From assembly GCF_003938655.1 (NCBI RefSeq), contig NZ_RJJT01000012.1, positions 62,001 to 126,000 on the forward strand: a stretch of DNA of 64,000 nucleotides, in the 5' to 3' direction. The position numbers and the translations under genes are program-made. Below are positions 36,530-44,472 of this stretch, one piece after another. The stretch comes from Rhizobium pisi (GTDB lineage Bacteria > Pseudomonadota > Alphaproteobacteria > Rhizobiales > Rhizobiaceae). The notes below the pieces were generated by a model that made no database searches, was not told the DNA's origin, and worked only from the letters and a program-made list of their open reading frames with translations. How positions within the stretch are numbered: the stretch's first letter is position 1; each line of letters starts with the position of its first letter.

Positions 36530-37057
36530 GAATTGTCCCCCTGACCAGGTCGGCGCCATCAGGCCATCAGAAACACTCGATGGCGAACCGGCCGTTCTGC
36601 TGGAGCATGTCTGCCGTCTCGGCCTGGAAGGGATCGTCGGCAAGCACCTTGATCAACCCTATCGCTCAGGTCGCACCGGAGATTGGGTGAAAGTCAAATG
36701 CGTCCAGAGCGAGGCTTTCTTCATCGTCGGTTATGAGAAGTCGGCAGCGTCGCCTGCCGGCTTCGGCTCGTTGGTGCTTGCCGCCTACCGCGATACCGAT
36801 CTCGTCCACGTCGGGTCGGCACCGGCTTCAAGGAAGCCGAGGCGATCCGACTGCGGAAGATGCTGGACACGTTGCGATGGAAGCGAAAGCAGCCGCCCCT
36901 GCACTATTCCGAAAGTGCCGACATTGTCTGGGTCGAGCCGACCCTGATCGCCGAGATCGAGTTTCGCGCCTGGACGTCGGACGGAAAATTGCGCCATCCA
37001 TCCTACAAGGGCCTGCGCGAACGGCAGGACAATGCCGACGTCTTCCGGCTCGACTAG
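36530..37057 (+). pseudogene. DNA ligase D (LigD) remnant with frameshift
   Basis: Two frames together encode the end of an ATP-dependent LigD ligase domain. The first (to about 36815) has RLGLEGIVGKHLDQPYRSGRTG and VKVKCVQSEAFFIVGYEKS, the motif IV/V region. The second (about 36818-37057) resumes with HVGTGFKEAEAIRL, LHYSESADIVWVEPTL and WTSDGKLRHPSYKGLRE. A two-base excess near GTCGGGTCGGC (36809-36819) separates them. The adenylation motif with the catalytic lysine and any polymerase domain are missing. It lies just before the SRAP gene. Confidence 0.85.
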
Positions 37058-37120
37058 CGAAATCAGCGCCATGCGCTAGATTGTCCGCCATTCGAGCTCA
37101 AGCGGAGTAGATGGCCTGCA

Positions 37121-37894
37121 ATGTGCAATCTTTATCGCATGGAAGATAAGGACTGGGTCGCAAAGTGGGCCCGGGACGCTGAAAGCCTGATCAACCTGAT
37201 GCCTGCCTACCAGATGAACCCCGATCAGATGGGGCCGATCGTCCGCAACACCGCCGACGGCAAGAAGCAGCTGGTCCATGCGCGCTGGGGACTGCCCTCC
37301 CCGCGCTTCACCCTTGAGAAGGCGGCCAAAGCCAAGGCCGAGAAACTTGCTGCCAAAGGTAAGCCCTTCGATCTCGAAGAGCTGATCCGCATGGAGGCCG
37401 ACCGCGGCACGACCAACGTGCGCAAGCTCAGTTTTCCGCACTGGAAACGATGGTTTGGCGTCGAACACAGGTGCCTCGTTCCGGTCACCAGTTTCGCGGA
37501 ACCGGATCCGGCCAGCCGGCAAGATGGCGGCAACGTTCCGAATGCCTGGTTCGCCCGCGATGAGCAGAAGTCACTGATGTTCTTTGCCGGTCTGCATGTG
37601 CCGCAATGGCAGAGTGTCCGAAAGGTCAGGGACGGCCTGACCACCGATGATCTCTACGGGTTCTTGACCACAGATCCTAACGACCTGGTGAAGCCGATCC
37701 ATGAGAAGGCCATGCCAGTCCTGTTGCTGGCAAAGGAAGAGACCGACATCTGGATGCGGGCGCCATGGGAAGAGGCCAAGGAGCTGGCCCGTCCATTACC
37801 CAATGATGCGCTGATCATTTCCTCGCGCGAGCCGTACGGATCGACGATTGTCTCGAAGTCCGGAGAGCTGGTGGAACACGGCAGTCTGCTTTGA
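37121..37894 (+). CDS. SOS response-associated (SRAP, YedK/HMCES-type) peptidase
   Basis: A 257-residue SRAP protein, which covalently traps abasic sites in single-stranded DNA. Met-Cys at the N-terminus (MCNLYRM) supplies the catalytic cysteine once Met is removed; the glutamate in TSFAEPDP and the histidine in IHEKAMPVLLL are the other active-site residues, and the core RWGLPSP and RCLVPV stretches are typical. Length is normal. The gene follows the LigD remnant by about 60 bases, so a DNA-repair pair may once have existed here. Confidence 0.92.
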   Translation: MCNLYRMEDKDWVAKWARDAESLINLMPAYQMNPDQMGPIVRNTADGKKQLVHARWGLPSPRFTLEKAAKAKAEKLAAKGKPFDLEELIRMEADRGTTNVRKLSFPHWKRWFGVEHRCLVPVTSFAEPDPASRQDGGNVPNAWFARDEQKSLMFFAGLHVPQWQSVRKVRDGLTTDDLYGFLTTDPNDLVKPIHEKAMPVLLLAKEETDIWMRAPWEEAKELARPLPNDALIISSREPYGSTIVSKSGELVEHGSLL

Positions 37895-37924
37895 CGCCTG
37901 GACCTAGAGCTTGAATGTATCGGA

Positions 37925-38160
37925 AAACGAAAAAGCCTGCCGCGGGAGGAGGTACGGCAGGCTTCTTGAAAAATTGAACAACGGCTGGGAGGAGGAGTGC
38001 CGCTGTTCCGTCAGGCGCCCCTTGGGAGGAGGAGTGGGTCGCCTAACACACGAAGCTCTGCGGGAGGAGGTGCATTGCTTCGTTGACTTAAAGATATCGG
38101 AGACTGCCTCGACCGCCAGCGCTCAAACCGCAGTGCAGCCATGCGTATGTTGCAATGCAA
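37925..38160 (-). ncRNA. Tandem anti-SD hairpin small RNAs (cuckoo-like)
   Basis: Four consecutive hairpins each place the motif CCTCCTCCC (- strand) in the loop. Stems, in transcript order, are 38050-38056 with 38077-38083 (perfect 7 bp), 38013-38020 with 38036-38044 (8 bp, one bulge), 37976-37985 with 37999-38008 (9 of 10), and 37933-37942 with 37955-37964 (perfect 10 bp). The third is followed by AATTTTTC and the last by TTTTTCGTTTT. Cuckoo RNAs of alphaproteobacteria (CcsR in Rhodobacter) carry two such hairpins each, so this may be two RNAs or one four-hairpin RNA. The loop can pair with Shine-Dalgarno sequences. The 5' end is uncertain; CTATAT on the - strand near 38160 is a possible -10 box. 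Confidence 0.78.
37926..37964 (-). terminator. Intrinsic terminator of the small-RNA array
   Basis: A perfect 10-bp stem (arms 37955-37964 and 37933-37942 read on the - strand) with a 12-base loop containing CCTCCTCCC is followed by TTTTTCGTTTT. This fits a Rho-independent terminator whose loop also carries the regulatory motif. Confidence 0.75.
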
Positions 38161-38188
38161 TATAGACCTTGTGCTCATTTTTCCGCCA

Positions 38189-38503
38189 CTATGATGGAGA
38201 CGGAGCCTTCTTTATGCTTGGTTCGAAACCGAGAACGAAATCGATCACCTTGGCGGAGGACATTTCGCACGGCTTTAGAATCGGCCCAGGTCCAGGCAAT
38301 CGATAGAGGTTGAAGCTGACGATAGCGCCTCGGCTAAGCTCCTCGCCATAAAGCCAGGTCCGTTTGCCATCCTCCGACCGCTTGACGGTCACGCCCCACG
38401 GTCGATTACTAAAATGCCCATCGACATAGCCTTCCGGCAATTTCGCAAGCGCGTCTTCGAATGCCGCCTGAACCGATGGAGGTGTTTTGCCGCCGGCGGT
38501 CAT
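38189..38503 (-). CDS. Conserved hypothetical protein, 104 residues
   Basis: The protein (MTAGGKTPPSVQAAFEDALA, then PWGVTVKRSEDGKRTWLYGE and CEMSSAKVIDFVLGF) has the look of a conserved rhizobial protein of unknown function. No catalytic motif or membrane segment is seen. ATG 38503 overlaps the stop of the upstream zinc-ribbon gene (ATGA), so the two are coupled; an in-frame ATG at 38515 is the alternative. The anti-SD small-RNA array begins within about 100 bases downstream on the same strand and may be transcribed with it. Confidence 0.65.
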   Translation of the reverse strand: MTAGGKTPPSVQAAFEDALAKLPEGYVDGHFSNRPWGVTVKRSEDGKRTWLYGEELSRGAIVSFNLYRLPGPGPILKPCEMSSAKVIDFVLGFEPSIKKAPSPS

Positions 38504-38673
38504 GGCGCCAGACATTCGTCGCAGATCCCGCAGCCATCGTCATCCATGCTCGAGGCCGGACGTAACCTTCGACAGCAAGGACATGCCATTGCATCCGACG
38601 CACACTTCTCATCGCGGTCCGGCGGAAGAATTTCGATGCATACTTTCGGCATATCGGCCGCGCTTCGATCCAT
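38500..38673 (-). CDS. Small zinc-ribbon protein, 57 residues
   Basis: The short product MDRSAADMPKVCIEILPPDR ends with a four-cysteine cluster, CPCC then, 13-14 residues on, CGICDEC, which would bind one zinc ion. ATG 38673 follows CCGGAG at 8 bases. The gene is coupled by ATGA to the 104-residue gene downstream. No known family could be named; a nucleic-acid-binding or protein-interaction role is possible but not shown. Confidence 0.55.
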   Translation of the reverse strand: MDRSAADMPKVCIEILPPDRDEKCASDAMACPCCRRLRPASSMDDDGCGICDECLAP

Positions 38674-39052
38674 GGCCACGCTCCGGTGTTGGGGTACACT
38701 AGAGATAGTGAGCCTCGAAGGCTGCACAAGCCGGGAGAGATCGCTGTCGGAGATTGGCCAGTGCGGAACCTGGGCGGCCCGTCTCAAATTAACTGCCAAG
38801 AGCTGTTCTAACCGGCGCATTCTCACGATTAGCTGGCAAACACGGCCACTGTGCTCAACGTTCGTAACATGATGGCCAATCGGCGCCTAAACGCAGGCGA
38901 TCGGCTTGACAGGGGATTAGCGGTTCGGACATACCCGCAGGGGCCGTTCTAATAGTGAAAATGACGTTGCTACAGGTTCGGAGGACATCGTGGGCGCAGG
39001 GAGCAAGTGCCAAAACACATGTTCTTCTCAAGGGACATAAGGAAGCAAGACT

Positions 39053-39379
39053 GTGATCTACGAGCTCAGAATTTACGACTGTCTGCCCGGCCGATTGCCC
39101 GCGCTGCTCAACCGCTTTGCCGAACATACGCTGGCACTATGGGACAAGCACGGGATTAAGCAGGCAGGTTTCTTCACCACAATCGTGGGCGAGAGCAGCC
39201 AGCGTCTCACCTATCTCATCGCCTGGGAATCGCTAGCCGATCGCGAGGTGAAATGGAAAGCTTTCACCACTGATCCTGCATGGCTTAAAGTCCGCGACGA
39301 GTCAGAGCGCGACGGGCAGATCCTCTCCAATATCTCTAACCAGTTGTTGTCACCGACTGCCTTTTCGGCAGTAAAGTAA
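39053..39379 (+). CDS. NIPSNAP-family protein
   Basis: A 108-residue protein of the NIPSNAP family, a dimeric alpha/beta barrel fold. The hallmark start MIYELRIYDCLPGRLPALLN is followed by GFFTTIVGESSQRLTYLIAW and KAFTTDPAWLKVRDESE. The start is GTG 39053 behind AAGGAAG. The biochemical role of bacterial members is unknown. It has no operon partner here; the next coding sequence on this strand is over a kilobase away. Confidence 0.88.
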   Translation: MIYELRIYDCLPGRLPALLNRFAEHTLALWDKHGIKQAGFFTTIVGESSQRLTYLIAWESLADREVKWKAFTTDPAWLKVRDESERDGQILSNISNQLLSPTAFSAVK

Positions 39380-39593
39380 GACACCACGGATCCCCGCTTG
39401 CGGCCAGTCGGAATTCTACCCGGTCTGGTCATCTGCGGAAGCGATGACGAACGGCAGCTCTTAGGATATCGCCAACACTGCCCGAACGGCCGGAATGAAG
39501 GCGCATAAGCGAATCTAAGGCGCTAGGTATACGAAGCTTGTGTGCAATGCGCACCCCTAAAGGAACCCCTTCCAAGGAGTGCGCATGGCATGC

Positions 39594-39844
39594 TCACGGG
39601 AAAACGCGGATGACCGTCTTTCCCGCGCGCCGCTCCGTCGAATTGAAGGTGGCGACCGCATTGTCCAGGCTTGAAATCTTGCCGATGTTCGTCCGCAGTC
39701 TTCCGTCCCGGACCCGCTGAACGATCTCGGATATCTGGGCACGATCAACCTCGACGACGAAGTCGACCACCAGGCCATCCGCAGGTCGAATATCCGTCGG
39801 TCCGACGGCTGTCACAAGCGTTCCCCCGGCCCGGATCAGCGCTG
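39594..39844 (-). pseudogene. Zinc-type alcohol dehydrogenase/quinone oxidoreductase, C-terminal remnant
   Basis: About 83 codons match the end of medium-chain dehydrogenases: LIRAGGTLVTAVGPTDIRPA, then ISEIVQRVRDGRLRTNIGKI and GKTVIRVFP at the stop. The frame is cut at about 39844 where it runs into the broken end of a peptidyl-prolyl isomerase gene on the same strand. The cofactor and catalytic domains are missing, so this is a remnant created by a deletion. Confidence 0.7.
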
Positions 39845-40309
39845 CGGACCGTCGGCCCCAGCCCGTGTGCTGTCGACGAAGACTTGCGTGAACGATAACC
39901 GGGCCTCACGTCGGAATTCGCTTTCATGTGCCCGGTAGAATTGCTTGAGTTCCTCGTCACTTGGCTCCGCCGATCCTGAGGTATCCTCGATCAGAAAGGT
40001 CACTTTCTGCGCGAGGCGACGCCTTACCACGGCGTCGTCCTTGTCGAGCCCGAGCTCGTGCGCCTCGCGCGCGAGAACTTCTTCTTTGATAAGGTCTCTG
40101 ACCAGCCCGCGAACCTCGTCAGGCGACGGGCTTCTTTGCCATTGCCGCGTCCAAGTTTCAGTTGCCCAACGCACATCCGCCTGGCTGATCCGCACCTTAC
40201 GCTGACTGGTCGTCGTCTCCGTCGGTGCGCGATCAATCAGCGCGTAGGCTGCAAACAACGCAGCGCCCACGAGAAGAAAGTGAACAAGAGGCTCCCTCAG
40301 CAGCGCCAA
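39836..40309 (-). pseudogene. Peptidyl-prolyl cis-trans isomerase (PpiC/SurA-like), N-terminal part
   Basis: The 157 codons begin with a single membrane anchor (FLLVGAALFAAYALI) and continue with a SurA-N-like chaperone region (VRGLVRDLIKEEVLAREAHE, EELKQFYRAHESEFRREA). A stop follows at the junction with the dehydrogenase remnant. The parvulin catalytic domain expected after residue 150 is missing. The gene is thus truncated; whether the anchored fragment is still made is unknown. Confidence 0.65.
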
Positions 40310-40475
40310 TCAGGCCTGCAGCCATGCTGACAGGGGGAATTTAGCACTGACGACGGAGTGACAGAAGTAAATTACCGTATCACCGGGGTAGCAAGGAGTG
40401 GGAAGGTTCCCTTTTCCGTCAGAAAGCATCAAACTCGATGGCCCATATGGCATGCGTAGCCTTTAGCGGAAGTCG

Positions 40476-40694
40476 ATGCGCACCAAGCTTGGTTACGTCG
40501 CAGGAATAGTTGCAGCGCTTTGCTTTAGCTCGCCAACAATAGCCGCGGACCTCCTATCGGCCACAGCGTCACGGATCCGGGAGCGCAAGCCGGGCGCCCG
40601 GGATGCTTTTGCCTGTGTGATCGCAATCCTTGATCGATCGATGACCGCATCAATGGCGTCGAAACCGACAACTAGCGACGACCGACGCGGTTAA
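40476..40694 (+). CDS. Short secreted hypothetical protein
   Basis: A 72-codon frame whose first 24 residues form a good signal peptide (KLGYVAGIVAALCFSSPTIAA). The rest (DLLSATASRIRERKPGARDA) has no recognised family and could be what is left of a longer gene. A GCGGAAG lies before the ATG. Its end overlaps the convergent gene by 23 bases. Confidence 0.4.
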   Translation: MRTKLGYVAGIVAALCFSSPTIAADLLSATASRIRERKPGARDAFACVIAILDRSMTASMASKPTTSDDRRG

Positions 40695-40908
40695 CTGGAC
40701 CACCTTTATTTACAGCAGTTCCGTGCGTCACTGTACCACGCGCTGCACGAGCAACCGGGCGCGGCCTCAGCACCACGCCCGGCCTTACGACGCAGCCCGC
40801 CGGATAACTGATATATTGACAGTAGACAACAGCATTTGCGGTATCCATTGGCGGCGCCGTAAATCCAATCGTTAGAAATGCAAGTGACGCGGCGGCAATT
40901 CTTTTCAT
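40672..40908 (-). CDS. Small exported proline/arginine-rich protein, rhizobial type
   Basis: A 78-residue product with a signal peptide (AAASLAFLTIGFTAP) followed by AVVYCQYISYPAGCVVRPG and a repetitive basic, proline-rich end with RPRPVARAARG and a terminal GGPVNRVGRR. This layout, with two cysteines after the signal and the NRVGRR-type end, is common in short rhizobial periplasmic proteins of unknown function. The ATG follows AGGAGGAG, a strong ribosome-binding site. Confidence 0.7.
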   Translation of the reverse strand: MKRIAAASLAFLTIGFTAPPMDTANAVVYCQYISYPAGCVVRPGVVLRPRPVARAARGTVTHGTAVNKGGPVNRVGRR

Positions 40909-41258
40909 ATTCTCCTCCTATATCCTCGATACTTCCCCAGAAGCACTGCGGTTGCTCTCACTCCCAAGGATAGGCCTGTGGCCTGATCAATGACATTGAA
41001 CAGCCATAGTGCGTACGAATGCTTTGATAATGCGGAGCGTCAGAACCGGTCATGGCGGGCCCTCACACAAACGGCCTTATCATAACATTCGAACCAATAC
41101 TTGGCACGTAACATCACGTTGAATCGGTTCCGTGCTGCGATGCCAAGGACGGAGAGTGATTAGCCTGCGGCTCCTGATCAGCGTCGCCGACGGCGTTGAA
41201 TGTCTCGTTTGGGCCGATTGCTGCTTTCAAGCTCTTGTAAGAAGCCGGCACCGTCACG
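40909..41258. other. Gap, nothing recognised
   Basis: About 350 bases between the small exported protein gene and the decayed TniQ gene. A short open frame starting at 41132 has no protein-like features. No RNA gene, repeat or clear terminator was found. Confidence 0.5.
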
Positions 41259-42285
41259 TTAGAGGATCGATCTCAATAGATCGCGAGCTAACCTGGACAG
41301 CGCCTTTGACCCCTCACGCGTCTCCAAGCTAGCGATGTTCGCACACCGCTGATGTTTTAACGCCTTGCTGGCCAACCTAAGATAATCCTGGTCGGATCGC
41401 GGCGACAGTTCCCGGTTCCGCGTTTTAGTCTCGACACGCGTGGGTAACCGTTGGATCGAAACCACCTTGCCCCCAGGCCTCCGGTATCCAAACGTTAGCC
41501 ATTCGGCCGGTGGACCCAAATCGGACCGGGCACTGCCAATATCGAATAGCTGTGCCAATGCGAAGAGCGTGGCAGACCGCCATATCAATGATAAGCCGGT
41601 CAACGGCACCTCCCGGTTCATCAGGACGGGGGTCGGGCCATGGGGAAGCTGGAAGCTGAGGAAAGTGATCTCAGGCTTCCCCCTGTTTGCACAATCGCTC
41701 CAGAGAAAGCAGATCGCTTTTTCGACTTCAGCGAGGTCTATCGCTCCCCTCCCCTCCTCGGCATCAACGATCGCCTCCATTGTCGCGATCAGCACGTCGG
41801 CATGATCGAGTTCTGATCTCGTTGGTGGCTCTCGAGATATAGCCGCTAGACAGTGGGGGCAGATGAATTCAACCAAACCGTCCCGGCATTCAAATCGAAA
41901 ATCGCAACGCGAGAAGCACTTTAAACAGCTGTAGCGCAAACGAATTCGGTGAACCGGGCAAGCCACGCTCTCGGCACGAGACCAGCTCCGGCGCAGCCAC
42001 TGATCGGCCATTTCGCCTGTCATCCTCCAGGCAAGAAGGGCAAACACCTCGCATGCGAGGTTGTTCGATGTAGCCTAGCGGAACAGCATGCCGGGAAAGT
42101 GCGAGCGCCTCGATAATCTCGGGGCGAATCCGGCACGCGCGCGCCCACACCTGAAGATGTCCGTGGGTCGGTCGAAGATCTGAATTCTCATGCCCTTTGG
42201 TGTCGAGCTCAAGCCAAGCGTCTATGTCGGCGATCGCCAGGCTATAGCGAGAGGCTAAAGCCATATTCGACATGCTGGAAACCAT
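41259..42285 (-). pseudogene. TniQ-like transposition protein gene, frameshifted
   Basis: Two frames form one TniQ-type protein. The N-terminal part (42285 down to about 42010) has SLAIADIDAWLELDTKG and the zinc-finger start RGVCPSCLEDDRRNGR; the rest, in another frame from about 42005, resumes with DQWLRRSWSRAESVACPVHR and YSCLKCFSRCDFRFEC. Loss of two bases near 42007 would explain the shift. TniQ/TnsD proteins choose target sites for Tn7/Tn5053-like elements. No TniA/TniB (TnsB/TnsC) genes remain nearby, so this is the relic of a mobile element. Confidence 0.7.
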
Positions 42286-42583
42286 TCAGGCGACGTTTCA
42301 AAGCTCCAAGCTGGAACGGGCAAACTATGCCCAGCCCGATGATCCTCCAATCCTAGACAATGACAAGGAAGTCGACTTTTACGGTACCATTTTCAGACGC
42401 TCCGACGCCAACCGGCGTGTTATCGCCATTGATCCTGAAAGTGCTTCAAACCAGCTGGCGGCAATTGCAAAGGCCAGCTCTCGCGGGCAATTCGTTATCG
42501 CCTATCCGGCTTTGAATAGAGTCTTCTTGGGACAACGACATACGCTACGAAAATGCCCACTCGGGATCACTCACGCCCACTAG
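42272..42583 (+). CDS. Hypothetical protein, 103 residues (doubtful)
   Basis: The frame MLETIQATFQSSKLERANYA overlaps the start of the TniQ relic by 14 bases on the other strand. It is acidic in its first half (DDPPILDNDKEVDFYG) and no family is recognised. It may be a genuine small gene or part of the same decayed element. No strong ribosome-binding site is seen. Confidence 0.3.
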   Translation: MLETIQATFQSSKLERANYAQPDDPPILDNDKEVDFYGTIFRRSDANRRVIAIDPESASNQLAAIAKASSRGQFVIAYPALNRVFLGQRHTLRKCPLGITHAH

Positions 42584-42587
42584 CCCT

Positions 42588-42960
42588 TCATTTTGGCGGT
42601 CTTGAAATAGGCCCATAACGGATCGCCCACGAAACTGTCGAGGGCACCGCAGGCCTCCTCCAGTGACAGACTTCCATAATTTCCTGAGCACTGCCTGAAT
42701 ACTGGCCGGCCGCGTCCTCCAGCAGCACGCGATGTCCCCAGATACCCGGTTCTCGGTCGGCGGCGATTGTGGTGCGCAACTCGTAAACTCCGCTCATAGC
42801 GGTCGCACGGTAAAAGACATAGCGCATGAGGGGGTAGTACACGGTATGCCGACTGCCGCCGAGGACAGTTCGGGATGATCTTGCGGGACTGTAGCGCCTC
42901 GATCGCGGCATCCGCAGCGAGTTCGAGTAGAAACGTGCTGCTGCTCTGGTCGGAGTGCAT
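42588..42960 (-). pseudogene. Decayed conserved gene fragment, several frameshifts
   Basis: Coding-like stretches appear in alternating - strand frames: STFLLELAADAAIEALQSR (about 42940-42880), then YVFYRATAMSGVYELR and IWGHRVLLEDAAGQYSGSAQ (about 42830-42680), then SLEEACGALDSFVGDPL and AYFKTAKMKG at the end (42588). Joining them needs at least two frame changes, one near 42665. I recall this kind of protein beside ArdC-like genes on rhizobial plasmids but cannot name the family. Confidence 0.4.
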
Positions 42961-42985
42961 GGCACGCGGTTTTTCGTCATCGACA

Positions 42986-43316
42986 TGGATGACGTTTCGC
43001 CAGGCATTGGAACTTGGCGCTTGCGTCCGCAAGGGCGAGACGGGCTCGATGGTCGTTTATGCCAACCGTATCAGCAAGATCGAAACTGACGGCGAGGGGC
43101 GGGAGGTCGAACGCGATATTCCCTTCCTCAAGGCCTACACCGTCTTCAATGTCGAGCAGATCGACGGCCTTCCTAAAAGCTATGCAGTTCCGAGTGAGGA
43201 CAATACCGTGCGGCCCGTTGACAGGATCGCGCACGCCGATGCCTTCTTCGCGGCGACCGGCGCCCTCATCCGTCATGGTGGCGACAAGGCTTTCTACGCG
43301 CCGGCGCCGGACTATA
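42986..43316 (+). pseudogene. ArdC-like antirestriction protein fragment
   Basis: About 110 codons resemble the middle of ArdC proteins: WMTFRQALELGACVRKGETG, YTVFNVEQIDGLPKSYA and FFAATGALIRHGGDKAFYAP. The upstream single-stranded-DNA-binding start and the downstream zincin metallopeptidase helix (HEMTHW-type) are missing; after DYM the frame turns into unrelated sequence. ArdC genes travel on plasmids and integrative elements, so this marks an old mobile region. Confidence 0.75.
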
Positions 43317-43329
43317 TGGCTTCACTTCA

Positions 43330-43647
43330 TTTCTGCAGAAGGGCCAACTGGCAGAGGGCTTACGTTATCGTCTTCGCGGGATATTGCGACCCGCGTGGTA
43401 CGCGGTCCGCGCTTTCGTTTCCCCAGGCCGACGACGCATACTCCCTTACAGCATACAATATTTGAAACGGTGGAAGCTCGCTTGGTTCCGCGATGATCTC
43501 GGCGCCTTACTCGAGCTGCTTCGCGACGGGAAGATCAAGCCGATGGTGGCCGAACGGATGCCCTTGACCGAGGCTCGTCGCGCCCAGGAGCTGCTCGGTC
43601 AGGGAGGCGTCAAAGGCAAGCTCGTGCTGATGGCAGCTTCCAGATAA
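43330..43647 (+). pseudogene. Medium-chain dehydrogenase/quinone oxidoreductase, C-terminal remnant
   Basis: The last 100 codons fit the end of a zinc-independent medium-chain dehydrogenase: RPAWYAVRAFVSPGRRRILP, then WFRDDLGALLELLRDGKIKP and ARRAQELLGQGGVKGKLVLM. It is joined at about 43320 to the truncated ArdC fragment, so both were cut by the same rearrangement. No cofactor-binding domain is present. A separate dehydrogenase end lies at 39594-39844. Confidence 0.65.
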
Positions 43648-44092
43648 CTGTCAACGCGGTCTGAGTTACCGAAATGGCAAACGGAAATCAGCTCCGCCAC
43701 GGGACCGATGGCCGACCGTCCGCTGCTTGGACACCCAACAGGAAATGTGGACATCCGAGTTCTTGCCGCCAAGGTCTAGGATCGGCCTTTGCAGCCACCC
43801 ACCGTTGCTGGCGCCATAGCTTGAATTGACCCTCTTCGATCATTCCCGGTCCTGTGCAACTGCGCGTGGCCTTCTTGGGCAAGGGTCCTTCCGGCAGTTG
43901 GCCGACGTTCCCGAGACGGCAGCAACTGAGTGACGACCCAGGCGATCTTTATCATCTGTGTCTGAGCCCCTTGCTCCACCATTCCCGCGCCCTGACGCGA
44001 CAATTTACAGCCCGACAAAAAGAGCGCAACGTAGCATTGCGAGACCCGCGGCCTTGGATCCGGCCGTCGACGTCGTCGCAGGGAGGCATGCT
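43648..44092. other. Gap, nothing recognised
   Basis: About 445 bases after the dehydrogenase remnant. Both strands carry only short open frames without protein-like features. The right end must hold the promoter for the small protein and adenylate cyclase genes, but no clear -35/-10 pair was found. Confidence 0.45.
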
Positions 44093-44365
44093 ATGCCGAC
44101 AATTATTGGCTATCACGACATCACAAAGGGCGCGCAACACTGGCTTACCTCACCGAAGCGCAAGGAGCTTTTCGGTCCGCTCGGGGTGACCAACATCCGA
44201 ACGTTTGTTGACCCTCAAGATCCGACTCGCGTGGCGGTGATGATGGACGTTCCGGATATTGATGCCTTGCAGGCGGCGATGCAGAGCAAGGCGGCGGCCG
44301 ATGCCATGGCTTTCGACGGGGTGGTGCCGGAATCTCTGGTGATCCTCGTCGAGTCGAAGGGGTAA
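44093..44365 (+). CDS. Small conserved hypothetical protein, 90 residues
   Basis: The product MPTIIGYHDITKGAQHWLTS continues with FGPLGVTNIRTFVDPQDPTR and VAVMMDVPDIDALQAAMQSK, a pattern of alternating strands and helices like a dimeric alpha/beta barrel (ABM-like) protein. ATG 44093 follows GGGAGGCATGCT; the longer frame opening at 43958 is not needed. It precedes the adenylate cyclase by 107 bases on the same strand. Function unknown. Confidence 0.65.
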   Translation: MPTIIGYHDITKGAQHWLTSPKRKELFGPLGVTNIRTFVDPQDPTRVAVMMDVPDIDALQAAMQSKAAADAMAFDGVVPESLVILVESKG

Positions 44366-44472
44366 TCGCTCCGCCGATAAAAGCCCCTTCGTAGGGCCTG
44401 TTCAAACTTCGCTGGCGCGGAACTGAGACGGTCCGCCGAGATCCGCCATGACTCTCGAATAGGAATTGGTAC

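Noticed and set aside
37943..38070. GGGAGGAGG motifs as ribosome-binding sites on the + strand
   Set aside because: Each lies in a hairpin loop with no start codon and open frame at the right distance, and terminator T tracts support - strand transcription.
37933..38083. CRISPR array
   Set aside because: Only a 9-base loop motif is repeated; the stems differ, spacing is about 40 bases, and no cas genes are present.
37911..38165. 84-codon + strand frame over the hairpin array
   Set aside because: The GGGAGGAGG motifs and pairing stems explain the sequence better as RNA on the - strand; the translation resembles no protein.
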